From the NCBI GenBank assembly GCA_002359055.1, contig DEQC01000058.1, positions 6,749-55,953 of the forward strand: a stretch of 49,205 nt of DNA. The letters run 5' to 3'. Both the position numbers and the translations under genes were made by a program. Positions within the stretch are counted from its first letter, which is position 1; every line of letters begins with the position of its first letter. Below are positions 25,336 to 35,160 of this stretch, piece after piece. The notes beneath the pieces are model-generated. The model was given only the letters and a program-made list of their open reading frames with translations. It did not search any database and was not told the origin of the DNA. The DNA is from Flavobacteriales bacterium UBA3376 (GTDB taxonomy: Bacteria > Bacteroidota > Bacteroidia > Flavobacteriales > Weeksellaceae).

Positions 25336-27444
25336 TTATTTATCAATACCTTCTAATTTCAATATAAATGCATATTCAAAAGCTACTTCTTTCAAAGCTT
25401 CAAATCTACCAGAAGCACCACCATGACCGGTTTCCATATCAGTTTTAAGCAACAACAGATTATCGTCAGTTTTATATTCTCTCAATTTTGCGACCCATTT
25501 TGCAGGTTCCCAATACTGCACTTGTGAATCATGTAAACCTGTGGTTACCAATAGATTTGGATAATCCATTTTTTTGATATTATCGATAGGCGAATAGGAT
25601 TTGATGTATTCATAATATTCCTGGTTATTTGGATTTCCCCATTCGTCATATTCACCTGTAGTCAACGGAATCGTATCGTCCAGCATAGTAGTTAAAACAT
25701 CTACAAAAGGAACTTGAGAAATCACACCTTTGTACAATTCTGGCGCTTCATTGATGATTACTCCCATAAGAAGTCCACCAGCGGAACCACCCATTGCATA
25801 AAGATGTTCAGCTGAAGTGTATTCATTTTCAATCAAATATTTAGAAACATCTATAAAATCATTGAAAGTATTTTTCTTTTTCAGCATTTTTCCATCTTCA
25901 TACCATTTGCGTCCCATTTCTTGTCCACCGCGAATGTGTGCAATTGCAAAAATAAATCCACGATCCAACAAACTCAATCGACTGCTACTAAAATAAGCAT
26001 CCATACTGTAGCCGTACGACCCATAAGCGTATTGGAGCAATGGTGTATTCGAATTAATTGGCGTATCTTTTCTGTAAACCAATGAAACAGGAACTTTCAC
26101 ACCATCTCTTGCAGTGACCCAAATTCGCTTGGTTTCGTAATTATTTTTATCGAAATCTCCTAAAACCGTTTGTTCTTTTTTGATTTCACTTTCTTTTGTT
26201 TTCATATTGAAATCAATGACAGAACTCGGAGTCGTCATGGAAGTGTATCCGTATCTTAAAATTTCTGAATCGAAATCGACATTATTTCCAATGTAGGCGG
26301 TAAAAACCTCTTCTTTAAAAGGTAAATAATAATTGATTTTATCGTCCCAACTTCTAATATTGATTTGAGTAAGAGCATCCTTTCTTTCTTCTAAAACCAA
26401 CCAATTATTGAAGATTTCAAAATTCTCAAGCAAAACATTTTCTCTATGAGGGATTACATCTATCCAATTATTTTTTTCGGTTTGATCAATTGGAGTTTTC
26501 ATCAATTTGAAATTGGTCGCATTGTCCTTATTGGTCAAAATGTAGAAGTGATCGCCATAATGTTCGATTGAATATTCTAAATTTCTTTCTCTTTTTTGGA
26601 TAATTTTCCACTCGGCATCAATATCATTGGCTGGAATAAATCTATATTCATCAGCAACTGTGCTTGAGCTGCCTATGACAATGTATTCTCTCGATTTGGT
26701 TTTATAAACAAAAGTTCTGAAAGTATCATCGGTTTCTTCAAAAACCAATTCATCTTCAGATTGAGGCGTACCTAAAGTATGTTTCCAAATTTGGTAAGGG
26801 CGTAAATCATCGCCTCTTCTCGTATAATAAAGAGTTTTGTTATCACTTGCCCAAACGGATCCTCCAGTTGTATTTTCGATTTTATCTGGAAGAATTTCTC
26901 CTGTTTTTAAATTTTTGATTTGAATGGTATAAATTCTTCTGCTAAGTGTATCTTGACCAAAAGCCGCCAATTCGTTGTTTTCACTCACATTTAAACCTGC
27001 GAGTTGATAATAACTAAAAGGTTTTGCCAATTCATTTACATCAAATAGAATTTCTTCTTTTGCATCTAAATTTTCTTTTTTTCTACTATAGATTGGGTAT
27101 TCTTTACCTTTTTCAAATCTTGTTATGTACCAATAGCCATTGTATTTGAAAGGAACCGATTCGTCATCTTCTTTTATTCTGCTTTTAATTTCTTCAAATA
27201 AATCTTTTTGAAGTTGTTCAGTATCTTTCAAAACAGCTTCAGTATAAGCATTTTCTGCGTTTAGATAATCGATAACCTCTTGATTTTCACGATCATTTAA
27301 CCAATAATAATTATCGATTCTAACATCGTCAAATTTCTTTAATTCAGTAGATATTTTCTTAGCTACAGGTGCTTTCATATTTTGTCCATTTAAAAACGTA
27401 AATGTAACTAAACTTAAGATGATTGAAGTAGTGATATTTTTCAT
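25336..27444 (-). CDS. ptrB: S9A peptidase, oligopeptidase B type, exported
   Basis: This is a serine peptidase of the prolyl oligopeptidase clan with OpB-like features; OpB enzymes cleave after Arg or Lys in short peptides. A signal peptide (about 1-20, ending LNG) precedes the seven-bladed propeller (about 80-420) and the alpha/beta hydrolase domain. The triad is Ser554 in GGSAGG, Asp639 in GLHDSQ and His674 in TGHGG. The N-terminus VRIDNYYWLNDRENQEVIDY is the family hallmark. It is a single gene with a TATCTTTG box 23 bases upstream. Confidence 0.9.
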   Translation of the reverse strand: MKNITTSIILSLVTFTFLNGQNMKAPVAKKISTELKKFDDVRIDNYYWLNDRENQEVIDYLNAENAYTEAVLKDTEQLQKDLFEEIKSRIKEDDESVPFKYNGYWYITRFEKGKEYPIYSRKKENLDAKEEILFDVNELAKPFSYYQLAGLNVSENNELAAFGQDTLSRRIYTIQIKNLKTGEILPDKIENTTGGSVWASDNKTLYYTRRGDDLRPYQIWKHTLGTPQSEDELVFEETDDTFRTFVYKTKSREYIVIGSSSTVADEYRFIPANDIDAEWKIIQKRERNLEYSIEHYGDHFYILTNKDNATNFKLMKTPIDQTEKNNWIDVIPHRENVLLENFEIFNNWLVLEERKDALTQINIRSWDDKINYYLPFKEEVFTAYIGNNVDFDSEILRYGYTSMTTPSSVIDFNMKTKESEIKKEQTVLGDFDKNNYETKRIWVTARDGVKVPVSLVYRKDTPINSNTPLLQYAYGSYGYSMDAYFSSSRLSLLDRGFIFAIAHIRGGQEMGRKWYEDGKMLKKKNTFNDFIDVSKYLIENEYTSAEHLYAMGGSAGGLLMGVIINEAPELYKGVISQVPFVDVLTTMLDDTIPLTTGEYDEWGNPNNQEYYEYIKSYSPIDNIKKMDYPNLLVTTGLHDSQVQYWEPAKWVAKLREYKTDDNLLLLKTDMETGHGGASGRFEALKEVAFEYAFILKLEGIDK

Positions 27445-27467
27445 TGCATGAAATAAAAGATAGAACT

Positions 27468-27475
27468 CAAAGATA
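27468..27475 (-). promoter_or_regulatory. -7 box of the oligopeptidase B gene
   Basis: The minus strand reads TATCTTTG before the ATG at 27444, a full TAnnTTTG match. No -33 TTG is found at an ideal distance. Confidence 0.42.
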
Positions 27476-27564
27476 ATTAAATCTTTATAAAAATTTGTAG
27501 TAATTTACTGTTAGGTATTTGATTAAAAAACATACAATAATTTTTATATACTTATATATCAGTG

Positions 27565-27572
27565 TAATTTTG
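27565..27572 (+). promoter_or_regulatory. -7 box of the fsa/transaldolase gene
   Basis: TAATTTTG lies 43 bases before the ATG at 27616 and matches TAnnTTTG. The -33 position is AT-rich without a TTG. Confidence 0.42.
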
Positions 27573-27615
27573 TAGCACATTAATTTTAGGATTCACACAA
27601 TAAAATATAAAACAG

Positions 27616-28272
27616 ATGAAATTTTTTATCGACACGGCAAATTTGTCAGAAATTAAGGAAGCCCAAGATTTAGGTGTTTTGGATGGAGTAACTACAAATC
27701 CATCTTTGATGGCTAAAGAGGGAATCAGCGGTCATGAGAATATTCTCAATCACTATCGCGAAATTTGTAAAATAGTTGAAGGCGATGTTAGTGCTGAAGT
27801 GATTGCAACTGATTATGAAGGAATGATCAAAGAAGGAGAGGAGTTAGCAGCTTTGGACGAAAAAATCGTAGTTAAAATTCCTATGACCAAAGAAGGAATC
27901 AAAGCTTGTAAATATTTTTCTTCTAAAGGAATCAAAACCAATGTAACTTTGGTTTTCTCTGCAGGTCAAGCATTGTTAGCAGCCAAAGCTGGAGCGACTT
28001 ATGTTTCTCCATTCATTGGAAGACTTGACGACATTTCAACGGATGGTTTGAATTTGATTGAAGAAATCAGAGTTATTTATGACAATTATCTTTTCGACAC
28101 TCAGATTTTAGCTGCTTCAGTTCGTCATACGATGCACATTGTTAATTGTGCTAAAATTGGTGCTGATGTTATGACAGGACCTTTGAGCTCGATTATGGGA
28201 TTGTTGAAACATCCTTTGACTGACAATGGTTTGGCGCAGTTTTTAGCGGATTACGAAAAGGCAAATAAATAA
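27616..28272 (+). CDS. fsa: Fructose-6-phosphate aldolase / short transaldolase
   Basis: This is a TIM-barrel Schiff-base aldolase of the short (about 215-residue) transaldolase subfamily. Key segments are MKFFIDTANLSEIKEA, GVTTNPSLMAKEG, VVKIPMTKEGIKAC with the Schiff-base lysine in its VKIP strand, TNVTLVFSAGQALLAAKAGATYVSPFIGR (split by strands), and ILAASVRH. Proteins of this group act either as fructose-6-phosphate aldolase or as transaldolase in the pentose phosphate pathway, and sequence alone does not settle which. In Bacteroidota, which often lack the long transaldolase, the second role is likely. It is monocistronic with a terminator. Confidence 0.9.
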   Translation: MKFFIDTANLSEIKEAQDLGVLDGVTTNPSLMAKEGISGHENILNHYREICKIVEGDVSAEVIATDYEGMIKEGEELAALDEKIVVKIPMTKEGIKACKYFSSKGIKTNVTLVFSAGQALLAAKAGATYVSPFIGRLDDISTDGLNLIEEIRVIYDNYLFDTQILAASVRHTMHIVNCAKIGADVMTGPLSSIMGLLKHPLTDNGLAQFLADYEKANK

Positions 28273-28296
28273 TTTATTTATCTTTTTAAAATAAAG

Positions 28297-28336
28297 AAAA
28301 CCGTCTCTTTTGAAGAAATGAGACGGTTTTTATATT
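28297..28336. terminator. Bidirectional terminator after fsa
   Basis: An 11-bp stem (aaaaccgtctc at 28297-28307 with gagacggtttt at 28320-28330) has a 12-base loop and flanking A and T runs. It lies between convergent fsa and the DUF4197 gene. Confidence 0.85.
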
Positions 28337-28346
28337 TATTTATGAT

Positions 28347-29072
28347 TTATTTTCGGTCTTGTAGAGCAAAAACTTCCTTCAAAAGTGGAGTTGTTCTCAA
28401 TCCGATATTATTTCTTATACCCATTTCTTTTTCTTGAACCATATTGAACACACTGCCAATTGCTTGTTCAGTTACATAAGCATTCAGATTTGTATTGATA
28501 TTTTGTCCCGTCAAACGATTATAATTGGTAAAGATTTGTTCCCAAATTTGGTCAGCACCAACTTTACCTAAAGAATTTTCAACTTTTGGTTCGAAGGCGT
28601 TGAACAATTGTTGGCTTGTTTTATTTTGTAAATATTGAGTCGCTGCGTTATCAGAGCCCAATAAAATACCTTTGGCATCATCGAAAGTCATGCTCATGAT
28701 TGCATTTTTAAAAATTGGTGCAGCTTCGATGACTGCGTCTTCTGCGGCTCGATTGAGCAATTTAATTCCTTCGTCAGCCAAACTTCCTAAACCGAAGTTT
28801 CTCAGCGTATTTTCGACATTTTTTAATTCTTGAGGCAATAAAATCCTCGTAGCTTGGTCAGCCCAAAAGCCATCTTTTTGGCTAAGTTTATCAACTCCTT
28901 CTTGTACTCCAAATTCAAGCGCTTGTTTGAGTCCATTGCTAATTTTAGCATTTGAAATTCCACCGATTCCTTGTGAAGTTTCCTGAGGTAATTGACTTGC
29001 GATTTGTTGAAGTTCAGTACAGCCTAAAAATAAAAAGCTGGCTAAACTTAGTGTTATAATATGTTTTTTCAT
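28347..29072 (-). CDS. DUF4197 family lipoprotein
   Basis: A lipobox LFLGC (Cys18) follows a short hydrophobic signal, so the 241-residue product is a lipoprotein, probably in the outer membrane facing the periplasm. The rest fits DUF4197: GLKQALEFGVQEGVDKLSQ early, LPQELKNVENTLRNFG, then AEDAVIEAAPIFKNAIMSM and ILLGSDNAATQYLQNKTS. It is largely alpha-helical. The function of the family is unknown. It lies 31 bp downstream of the T9SS cargo gene on the same strand and may share its transcript. Confidence 0.88.
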   Translation of the reverse strand: MKKHIITLSLASFLFLGCTELQQIASQLPQETSQGIGGISNAKISNGLKQALEFGVQEGVDKLSQKDGFWADQATRILLPQELKNVENTLRNFGLGSLADEGIKLLNRAAEDAVIEAAPIFKNAIMSMTFDDAKGILLGSDNAATQYLQNKTSQQLFNAFEPKVENSLGKVGADQIWEQIFTNYNRLTGQNINTNLNAYVTEQAIGSVFNMVQEKEMGIRNNIGLRTTPLLKEVFALQDRK

Positions 29073-29103
29073 AATCTTGACTTTATGCCACTAACTTATT
29101 GAT

Positions 29104-31110
29104 TTAATTTCTAACATTTAAATGTCCTTTGATTAAATTATCTTCTGACAATCGAATGATGTACCAATAAGTCCCTGAAGGTACAGGTCTGCCTAAATAA
29201 GTTCCGTCCCAAATCCTTGTTTGGCCATGAACCTTTCTGTCGAAGAACAATTTACCATATCGATCAAAAATTTGAATGTGAGCATCGGGATATTGATTCA
29301 TTCCTCTAATTTCCCAAAAATCATTTTTCCCATCGCCATTAGGTGAAATAAAATTAGGAATTAAAAAATAGGTAAATTCATATGGTTCAGAATAACATCC
29401 CACCAAATCTCTTACATAAATGGTATAATCGTTGACAGCTATATTTTGGAAAGTGGGAGAGGATTGCCAAAAAACTCCATCCAAAGAATATTCGTATTGC
29501 CCCGACGGATTTACCTTTACAGTAATTGATTGGTCTGGATTTATAGTTACTTCAGTAATTTCTGGTGATCCACCGATTACTACTTCAAAATTATATACAA
29601 ATTCACATCCATTTTCGTCAATGACATTTACTGAATAGTTTCCAGGATGAGTAACTATCACTTCGTTGGTATTAAGACTTTGATCCAAATCATCATCGTT
29701 CAAACCATTCCATTGATAAGAATAATATTGATTAGGTATGCTCAAAATAGCTTCAGTTCCTAAACAAAAGCCAACCACTTCGTTGTAATTAGTTTCGCTA
29801 TTTGGAATATTCAATTGAATTTCTGCAATTCCATAACATTCATCGGAATTATTATTCTCAAATACTTTAGCATAAACAGTTTTTGAATTTGCAATAGAAA
29901 TTGTTGTTGGAATAGGATTAATTCCTGCTTCTAAATCATTTAGATTATCGAAAAACTGAATATTTACACTTGAATCAGGATTGATTTCGGTTAAAATTTG
30001 ATCCAAATCAAAATTCGCCAAACCAGTTTCTACATCTCTACAACTATCCAAAGAAGAATCTTGAGCCATAGGAGCCACCGAAATTATGATATGAACTGGA
30101 ATTATGTAGGTATTGTTGTGAGTTGATTCGTGTACGCGTATATAAATATAAGAATTCTGATAGGCGATAGGATTGGTGTATGGATCTTCAAGTTCGTTTG
30201 CACCTGAAATTGCATCGTCTTGATTGCCGTGATAACTGATTTTAATATCCAGAGCTTCGTGATAACCAGCGGCTCCCCACCAGTTGTTGTAGGTTTGATG
30301 AGGATTTGGACGTTCGATTATAGTTGTGGTTTCTAAAGTCTCTAAATCGATTTCATACAAATTATCAACTGTATTTCCGTACAATCTTCCATATTCAGCA
30401 GCTAAACCAAAAGTTCCCATTCGGATTTGACCGAGATTTTCGTGACTAATGTATTGATTGTCTTCATCCATAGTTACTTTTAGCAAATAATCTCTACCAT
30501 TGGCCATGGTCCACGCGACGTACAAAAATTCACCGATTTGAACAAAATCTCCACTGGCTCTTCCTTGTCCGAAATCGTGCCACAAATAAAAGTTGGTGAG
30601 ATTGTTAGCATCAGCTCGATAAACCTTTGAAGTCCAACCGCCTTCGTATAAATTGTCTTGGTGATCAAATGAAAGTGCCAATACGCTTTGTCCGTTAGGG
30701 TGAATTTGTCCAATGGTTTGATAATTACAATTATCTAAATTCACTTTTTGTAAAACACCATTTCTACGAGTGACATAAACTTCATTTTGACTATTGATAG
30801 CAATGTCGTAATATCCACCATCGCCATCAACATCGCCACAGATCGGAACTATTTGTGGATTGTTGTATAGATTTGTGATTTTTTCAATACCACGATGAGC
30901 TTTGGTAACATAAATTTCAGGGGATTCGTTGAAATCTTCTAAAACATCTAAAGCGTAGGATTGTAATTCATCAAAAGAAATCGAAACAAATCCATCCCCA
31001 TCGTTATCACAAATATGCATTTCTTGTGTGGGAGCGATTGTTTGTCCAAAAAGGAAAGTATGGAAAACAACCAATAAAATAGCGCAAATATTTTTCTTCA
31101 ATTTAGGCAT
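29104..31110 (-). CDS. T9SS type B (gliding-motility C-terminal) secreted protein with propeller-like N-terminus
   Basis: This is a 668-residue protein for export by the type IX secretion system. A signal peptide (about 1-22, ending LFGQ) is followed by a conserved MHICDNDGDGFVSISFDEL segment. A propeller-like region follows (about 60-290, with repeated strands such as NEVYVTRRNG, NLYEGGWTSKVY and RLYGNTVDNLYEID), then Ig-like modules. The C-terminal 80 residues form the type B sorting domain: FISPNGDGKNDFWEIRG, then IQIFDRYGKLFF, then IWDGTYLGRPVPSGTYWYII. It should end up at the cell surface or outside. Its ligand or role is unknown. The downstream neighbour is the DUF4197 lipoprotein. Confidence 0.9.
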   Translation of the reverse strand: MPKLKKNICAILLVVFHTFLFGQTIAPTQEMHICDNDGDGFVSISFDELQSYALDVLEDFNESPEIYVTKAHRGIEKITNLYNNPQIVPICGDVDGDGGYYDIAINSQNEVYVTRRNGVLQKVNLDNCNYQTIGQIHPNGQSVLALSFDHQDNLYEGGWTSKVYRADANNLTNFYLWHDFGQGRASGDFVQIGEFLYVAWTMANGRDYLLKVTMDEDNQYISHENLGQIRMGTFGLAAEYGRLYGNTVDNLYEIDLETLETTTIIERPNPHQTYNNWWGAAGYHEALDIKISYHGNQDDAISGANELEDPYTNPIAYQNSYIYIRVHESTHNNTYIIPVHIIISVAPMAQDSSLDSCRDVETGLANFDLDQILTEINPDSSVNIQFFDNLNDLEAGINPIPTTISIANSKTVYAKVFENNNSDECYGIAEIQLNIPNSETNYNEVVGFCLGTEAILSIPNQYYSYQWNGLNDDDLDQSLNTNEVIVTHPGNYSVNVIDENGCEFVYNFEVVIGGSPEITEVTINPDQSITVKVNPSGQYEYSLDGVFWQSSPTFQNIAVNDYTIYVRDLVGCYSEPYEFTYFLIPNFISPNGDGKNDFWEIRGMNQYPDAHIQIFDRYGKLFFDRKVHGQTRIWDGTYLGRPVPSGTYWYIIRLSEDNLIKGHLNVRN

Positions 31111-31315
31111 TTATTTAAGTTGGCAAAGTTCCGAAATTTAGGTTATAAAATATAGTGATATAATAAATAATTTACATGATAAATAGCAAGTTATTTGTGT
31201 AAATTAAGGTTTTTTCCTGTATTTTATGTTAAAGTAATCGGCTGATACACAATTATTCATTATATTTACGGTAAGTTATTTTAAATAACCTCTACTAACT
31301 TTAACTCTACTAACC

Positions 31316-32464
31316 ATGGACCTATTAAACACAATTCGTGAATGGATTGACGTTTCATCGACTCATCCAATTATTTTAAAGTTTACACTTTTAGTTTTAA
31401 TATTGAATGTGGTGATAGCATTGATTATTTTGATCAATACTATGATAGTCTTCAGTAAAAACAAATTTCATAAAAGAAGGATACTATCGTTAAGAAATGA
31501 ATTACCACTTTTTTATTATAATGTATTAAAATCCGATACTTCCTATAGTATTGAAGACATTCAATTCGAGTTCAGAGATGATTTCAACAATTCATTGGAG
31601 AAAGATTTTGAATGGTTAATTATTGAATTGGCTGAATTAATTAAAAGTTATCCTTCATTGAAATTTAGTGATAATTATGAAACTTTATTGAACTATATCA
31701 TTCAGTCAAACTCTAAGTTAATTGAGATTTATTTGCATACAAAAGTCAATAATAAGAAATTTAAAAAGTCTATAGATGTCCTTATCTCTGATTTAGAAAA
31801 CGGTAAAAATAAATTTGATTTCAAGCAATTGAAGCCAAAATATACAAAAGAAGATTTGTTGAAAGCCTTTAATTTTGATTTAAATAAAGAACTAAGTGAA
31901 TGGGATTTTTTATTGATCAAAAACTTTTATTCAAACTATGACAACAGTGATTTACCTTATTTTGCTTCATGGGTAGAATCGACTTATCAACATTCTCAAA
32001 AGATTTGTTTTTTGAAGTTGATCGGCGCGTTTAAACAATTGAGTTCAGCTTATATATTGGAAGAGCAATTGAATTCCTCAAATGAAGATTTGCGTAAAAC
32101 AACTTATGAAACGATTGGAAAGTTAGAATACAAAAACATTGAAGATAAACTGTTTTTAAATTTCCCGAATGAAACTGAGGCATGTAGAAAGGAGATTTTA
32201 AAATCAATATTTTTTATTTCATCAGGAAAAGCGACAAATTTTTTGAAAAAAGCTTATCACTCATCAATTTCCGAGCATGAAAAAAAGTTGATTTTAGAAA
32301 TACTTTATAAGTACAACGAGGAAGGAAAATCATTTTTCGAACACGAATATTCTAAAGTTGGATTTCAGAAGAAAAATGTTTTTGAATACATATTAAATCC
32401 CATTTATCAATCTGAATTAAAGAAAGAAGTTGATTATTCAAAAAGTCTAAATATTGTAAGTTAA
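31316..32464 (+). CDS. Membrane-anchored HEAT-like repeat protein of a predicted polysaccharide system
   Basis: The 382-residue protein has one strong transmembrane helix near residues 19-46 (FTLLVLILNVVIALIILI within it). A helical cytoplasmic or periplasmic domain follows. The C-terminal half (about 225-350) reads as paired helices of HEAT type, for example ICFLKLIGAFKQLSSAYILE, then LRKTTYETIGKLEYKNIED. No enzyme motif is seen. It is followed 83 bp later by a processive glycosyltransferase and a YaiO-type barrel, so I infer a scaffold for polysaccharide synthesis or transfer. The leader holds a direct repeat ctctactaac at 31290-31299 and 31305-31314. Confidence 0.7.
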   Translation: MDLLNTIREWIDVSSTHPIILKFTLLVLILNVVIALIILINTMIVFSKNKFHKRRILSLRNELPLFYYNVLKSDTSYSIEDIQFEFRDDFNNSLEKDFEWLIIELAELIKSYPSLKFSDNYETLLNYIIQSNSKLIEIYLHTKVNNKKFKKSIDVLISDLENGKNKFDFKQLKPKYTKEDLLKAFNFDLNKELSEWDFLLIKNFYSNYDNSDLPYFASWVESTYQHSQKICFLKLIGAFKQLSSAYILEEQLNSSNEDLRKTTYETIGKLEYKNIEDKLFLNFPNETEACRKEILKSIFFISSGKATNFLKKAYHSSISEHEKKLILEILYKYNEEGKSFFEHEYSKVGFQKKNVFEYILNPIYQSELKKEVDYSKSLNIVS

Positions 32465-32547
32465 AATAAAATTTAATATTTGATATAAAATTAAATGATA
32501 TGAAATAACCCCCTCAAACTCAAAACTATAACTTTAAAACCTAACCT

Positions 32548-33990
32548 ATGAAAATTTTTATTAATTTTTTTGAAAATTATATTTTCTATTACGCTGTAAG
32601 CTTATTTATCTTGTACATCGTATTAGCAATTTCAGCTTTTATAGCGATTAGAAAATACAGAAAGAGAAACGCTCACAACGAAGAACAACTTCTCTTAGAC
32701 GCTAGCAATGCGCCATTTGTATCAGTGATTGCGCCAGCTTTTAATGAGGAAAAAACCATAGTGGTAAGTGTAAAATCATTGTTATCACTCAACTATCCAA
32801 ATTTCGAAGTTGTAATCGTAAATGACGGAAGCAAAGACAGTACTTTGGATTTACTTATCAAAGAATTTGACTTAGCTCCAGTTGATTATCACTATATAGA
32901 AAAGATTAAGACCAATTCTTTTAAGCGTTTATACAGATCGAAAGACAATAAGTATTCAAATTTAATTGTAATCGATAAGGACAATATCGGTGCAAAAGCC
33001 GATGCACTCAATGCAGGAATCAATGTATCGAATTACGAACATATACTTTGTGTAGATGTAGATTGTGTGATAGAAAGAAATGCGTTATTGAAATTAGTAA
33101 AATCAATGATGGATTCTGCGACTCCAGTGATAGGAGTAGGAGCGACGCTTCGTATGTCCAACAGTTGTGAAGTCGATGTCAAAAAAGGTGTTATCACTCA
33201 AGTAAAACCACCAAAAGGAATTTTACCGAGATTTCAAGAAGTTGAATATTTAAGAAGCTTTTTGATCAGTAAAATGGGTTGGAGTTCGTTCAATTCCATT
33301 CCAAATATATCCGGAGCATTAGGATTGTACAAGAAAAAAATCATTTTAGAATGTGGAGGATACAATACAAAAACCTTGGCTGAGGATATGGATTTAGTGA
33401 TAAGAATTGCTTCTTATATGATAGAAACCAAGCAAAAATATATCATTAAATACATTCCGATTTCCGGAAGTTGGACAGAAGGTCCTGCCAATCTTAAGGT
33501 TTTGGGAAGACAAAGGAGCCGATGGGCGACTGGCTTGGCTCAAGTATTGGTCAATCATAGAACCAAGATTTTCAATTACAAATACAAAAGAATTGGTTTG
33601 GTGGTTCTACCCAATAATTTGATTTTTGAATTTTTAGCACCGATTATCGAAGTGGTTGGAATAAGTTATTTTTTGCTTTCTTTGGTATTAGGATTAGCCA
33701 ATTGGCCTTTGTTATTATTTGTGTTGTTGTTTTCATGTTCTTTTGGATTGGTTTTAGGAAGTTTAGCTGTTCTATATGATAATTTAATTGAAAGTCAATA
33801 CAAAAGAAAAAGAGATAATTTAAAATTATTTATACTCCCTTTCGTAGAGCCGTTTGTTTACCATCCTTTATTGCTTTATTTTTCTTTATTAGGTTTTGTA
33901 AGATACCTTAAATTAAAAGAAGTCAATTGGGGAACTATGTCGAGAAAAGGGTATAAAGAAAGTGCAGAAGTAATAGTAACTCAAAATTAA
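32548..33990 (+). CDS. Processive family 2 glycosyltransferase, membrane-bound
   Basis: This polysaccharide synthase-like enzyme has 480 residues. An N-terminal helix (about 10-32) precedes the GT-A domain: VSVIAPAFNEEKTIVVSV, VIVNDGSKDST, NIGAKADALNAGI, the DxD metal site CVDVDCVI, the TLAEDMDL acid motif and the processive signature GRQRSRWATG. C-terminal membrane helices (about 345-470) follow, as in BcsA/PgaC-type synthases. The sugar cannot be read from sequence. The neighbours on both sides, a HEAT-like membrane protein and a YaiO-type outer-membrane barrel, point to an exported exopolysaccharide. The leader is C-rich and G-poor, like that of the CsgD-like gene. A PilZ or c-di-GMP domain is not seen. 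Confidence 0.85.
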   Translation: MKIFINFFENYIFYYAVSLFILYIVLAISAFIAIRKYRKRNAHNEEQLLLDASNAPFVSVIAPAFNEEKTIVVSVKSLLSLNYPNFEVVIVNDGSKDSTLDLLIKEFDLAPVDYHYIEKIKTNSFKRLYRSKDNKYSNLIVIDKDNIGAKADALNAGINVSNYEHILCVDVDCVIERNALLKLVKSMMDSATPVIGVGATLRMSNSCEVDVKKGVITQVKPPKGILPRFQEVEYLRSFLISKMGWSSFNSIPNISGALGLYKKKIILECGGYNTKTLAEDMDLVIRIASYMIETKQKYIIKYIPISGSWTEGPANLKVLGRQRSRWATGLAQVLVNHRTKIFNYKYKRIGLVVLPNNLIFEFLAPIIEVVGISYFLLSLVLGLANWPLLLFVLLFSCSFGLVLGSLAVLYDNLIESQYKRKRDNLKLFILPFVEPFVYHPLLLYFSLLGFVRYLKLKEVNWGTMSRKGYKESAEVIVTQN

Positions 33991-33996
33991 ATAATC

Positions 33997-35100
33997 ATGC
34001 CCCTATACGTCAAAATCTCTTACAGAATTTTATTTAGTTTGATTACAGTTTTATTGTCTTTTGATTTACTCTCACAAACGACTTTGGAAAAAGAAAAAGA
34101 GTATATAAATGATGAAAGATTAGCAAATACTGAGAATAGATTCAAAGCTATATTATCAAATTTCCCCTATGTAGAATTAGAAAGGTCTAATTCAAGCAAA
34201 ATTGAAAAAAGCGACTCTCAAAAACTACATAGGTTAGTTGATGGAGGGCTTAATTATCAGAAAAAATCAAATTTATTTTCGAATAATGAAGCCCTTCTTT
34301 TAAAGAATGAATTGAAGGATGATACTTTGATATATAATCAATTAAATATTGTAAGTGGTAAGGAAATAGAAATTCAAGCTGAAAACAAAGCTTTAAAAAA
34401 TCAGATCAATATGAATTATTTGCACATTGATCATGACAAATATTTGTATGCGAGTTCTATTTACACTTTGGAATATATTCGAAAAGAAGGAAATAATACT
34501 TTTGTAGGCCGAATCAATGCGACTTCAAGAAATTCTAAAATGGGAAATCAAGGAGAATTGGATTGGTATCATGTATTTAAAAACAAAAGTTATTTTATGG
34601 TTAATGCAGGAGTTTCTGACAGGTATTTTCCCAAATTCAAAGCAGGAGTCTCTTATTATCATCCTTTTAAAAATGCTTGGGTAGGAGAAATTGGAAGCAG
34701 ATATTTTTATGACAATATTGATGATAGAAGTCAATTTTTTGGAATCATAGGAATTGAAAAGGAATTTTCTAATTTTTGGTTTAATGCTAAATATACCTTT
34801 GGTCATGAAAACGATTTTAGAAATCACTTATTTTTACAAGCAAGAATGTTTATGAAAGATGAAAAGAGTTATGCAACAGCTATGGCCGGAATTGGAAATA
34901 TGCCAGAAGTCAACGATTTAAATTATTTGGCTCAAAATGCATATACCATAAGAAACACCATGTTAGGAGTTGGTTATACTCATTTCTTTTCAAAAAATTT
35001 CTTAAGTAAATTTTTATTGAATTGGTATAATTATAAAGTAAATGAAAATGCCAGAAGCGATCAATTTCATTTACTTTTTTCAGTAGGATATTTGTTTTAG
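33997..35100 (+). CDS. YaiO family outer membrane beta-barrel protein
   Basis: The 367-residue protein has a signal peptide (about 1-27, ending LLSQT). A charged region (30-125) follows. The C-terminal barrel (about 130-367) has alternating amphipathic strands ending in FSVGYLF with a terminal aromatic, the beta-barrel assembly signal. Strands such as YTLEYIRKEGNNTFVGRINA, WVGEIGSRYFYDN and FWFNAKYTFGHE suit the YaiO family. In E. coli, yaiO lies beside the glycosyltransferase gene yaiP. Here it starts 6 bp after a glycosyltransferase gene, so I infer the outer-membrane exit channel or anchor for the glycan. Confidence 0.82.
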   Translation: MPLYVKISYRILFSLITVLLSFDLLSQTTLEKEKEYINDERLANTENRFKAILSNFPYVELERSNSSKIEKSDSQKLHRLVDGGLNYQKKSNLFSNNEALLLKNELKDDTLIYNQLNIVSGKEIEIQAENKALKNQINMNYLHIDHDKYLYASSIYTLEYIRKEGNNTFVGRINATSRNSKMGNQGELDWYHVFKNKSYFMVNAGVSDRYFPKFKAGVSYYHPFKNAWVGEIGSRYFYDNIDDRSQFFGIIGIEKEFSNFWFNAKYTFGHENDFRNHLFLQARMFMKDEKSYATAMAGIGNMPEVNDLNYLAQNAYTIRNTMLGVGYTHFFSKNFLSKFLLNWYNYKVNENARSDQFHLLFSVGYLF

Positions 35101-35119
35101 CTACTATTCAGACTTATTA

Positions 35120-35160
35120 AAAAAGGGATAAAGCATCCAACACTTTATCCCTTTGTTTTT
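35120..35160. terminator. Bidirectional terminator between yaiO-like gene and metK
   Basis: A 12-bp stem (aaagggataaag at 35122-35133 with ctttatcccttt at 35143-35154) has a 9-base loop and flanking A and T runs, between convergent genes. Confidence 0.85.
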
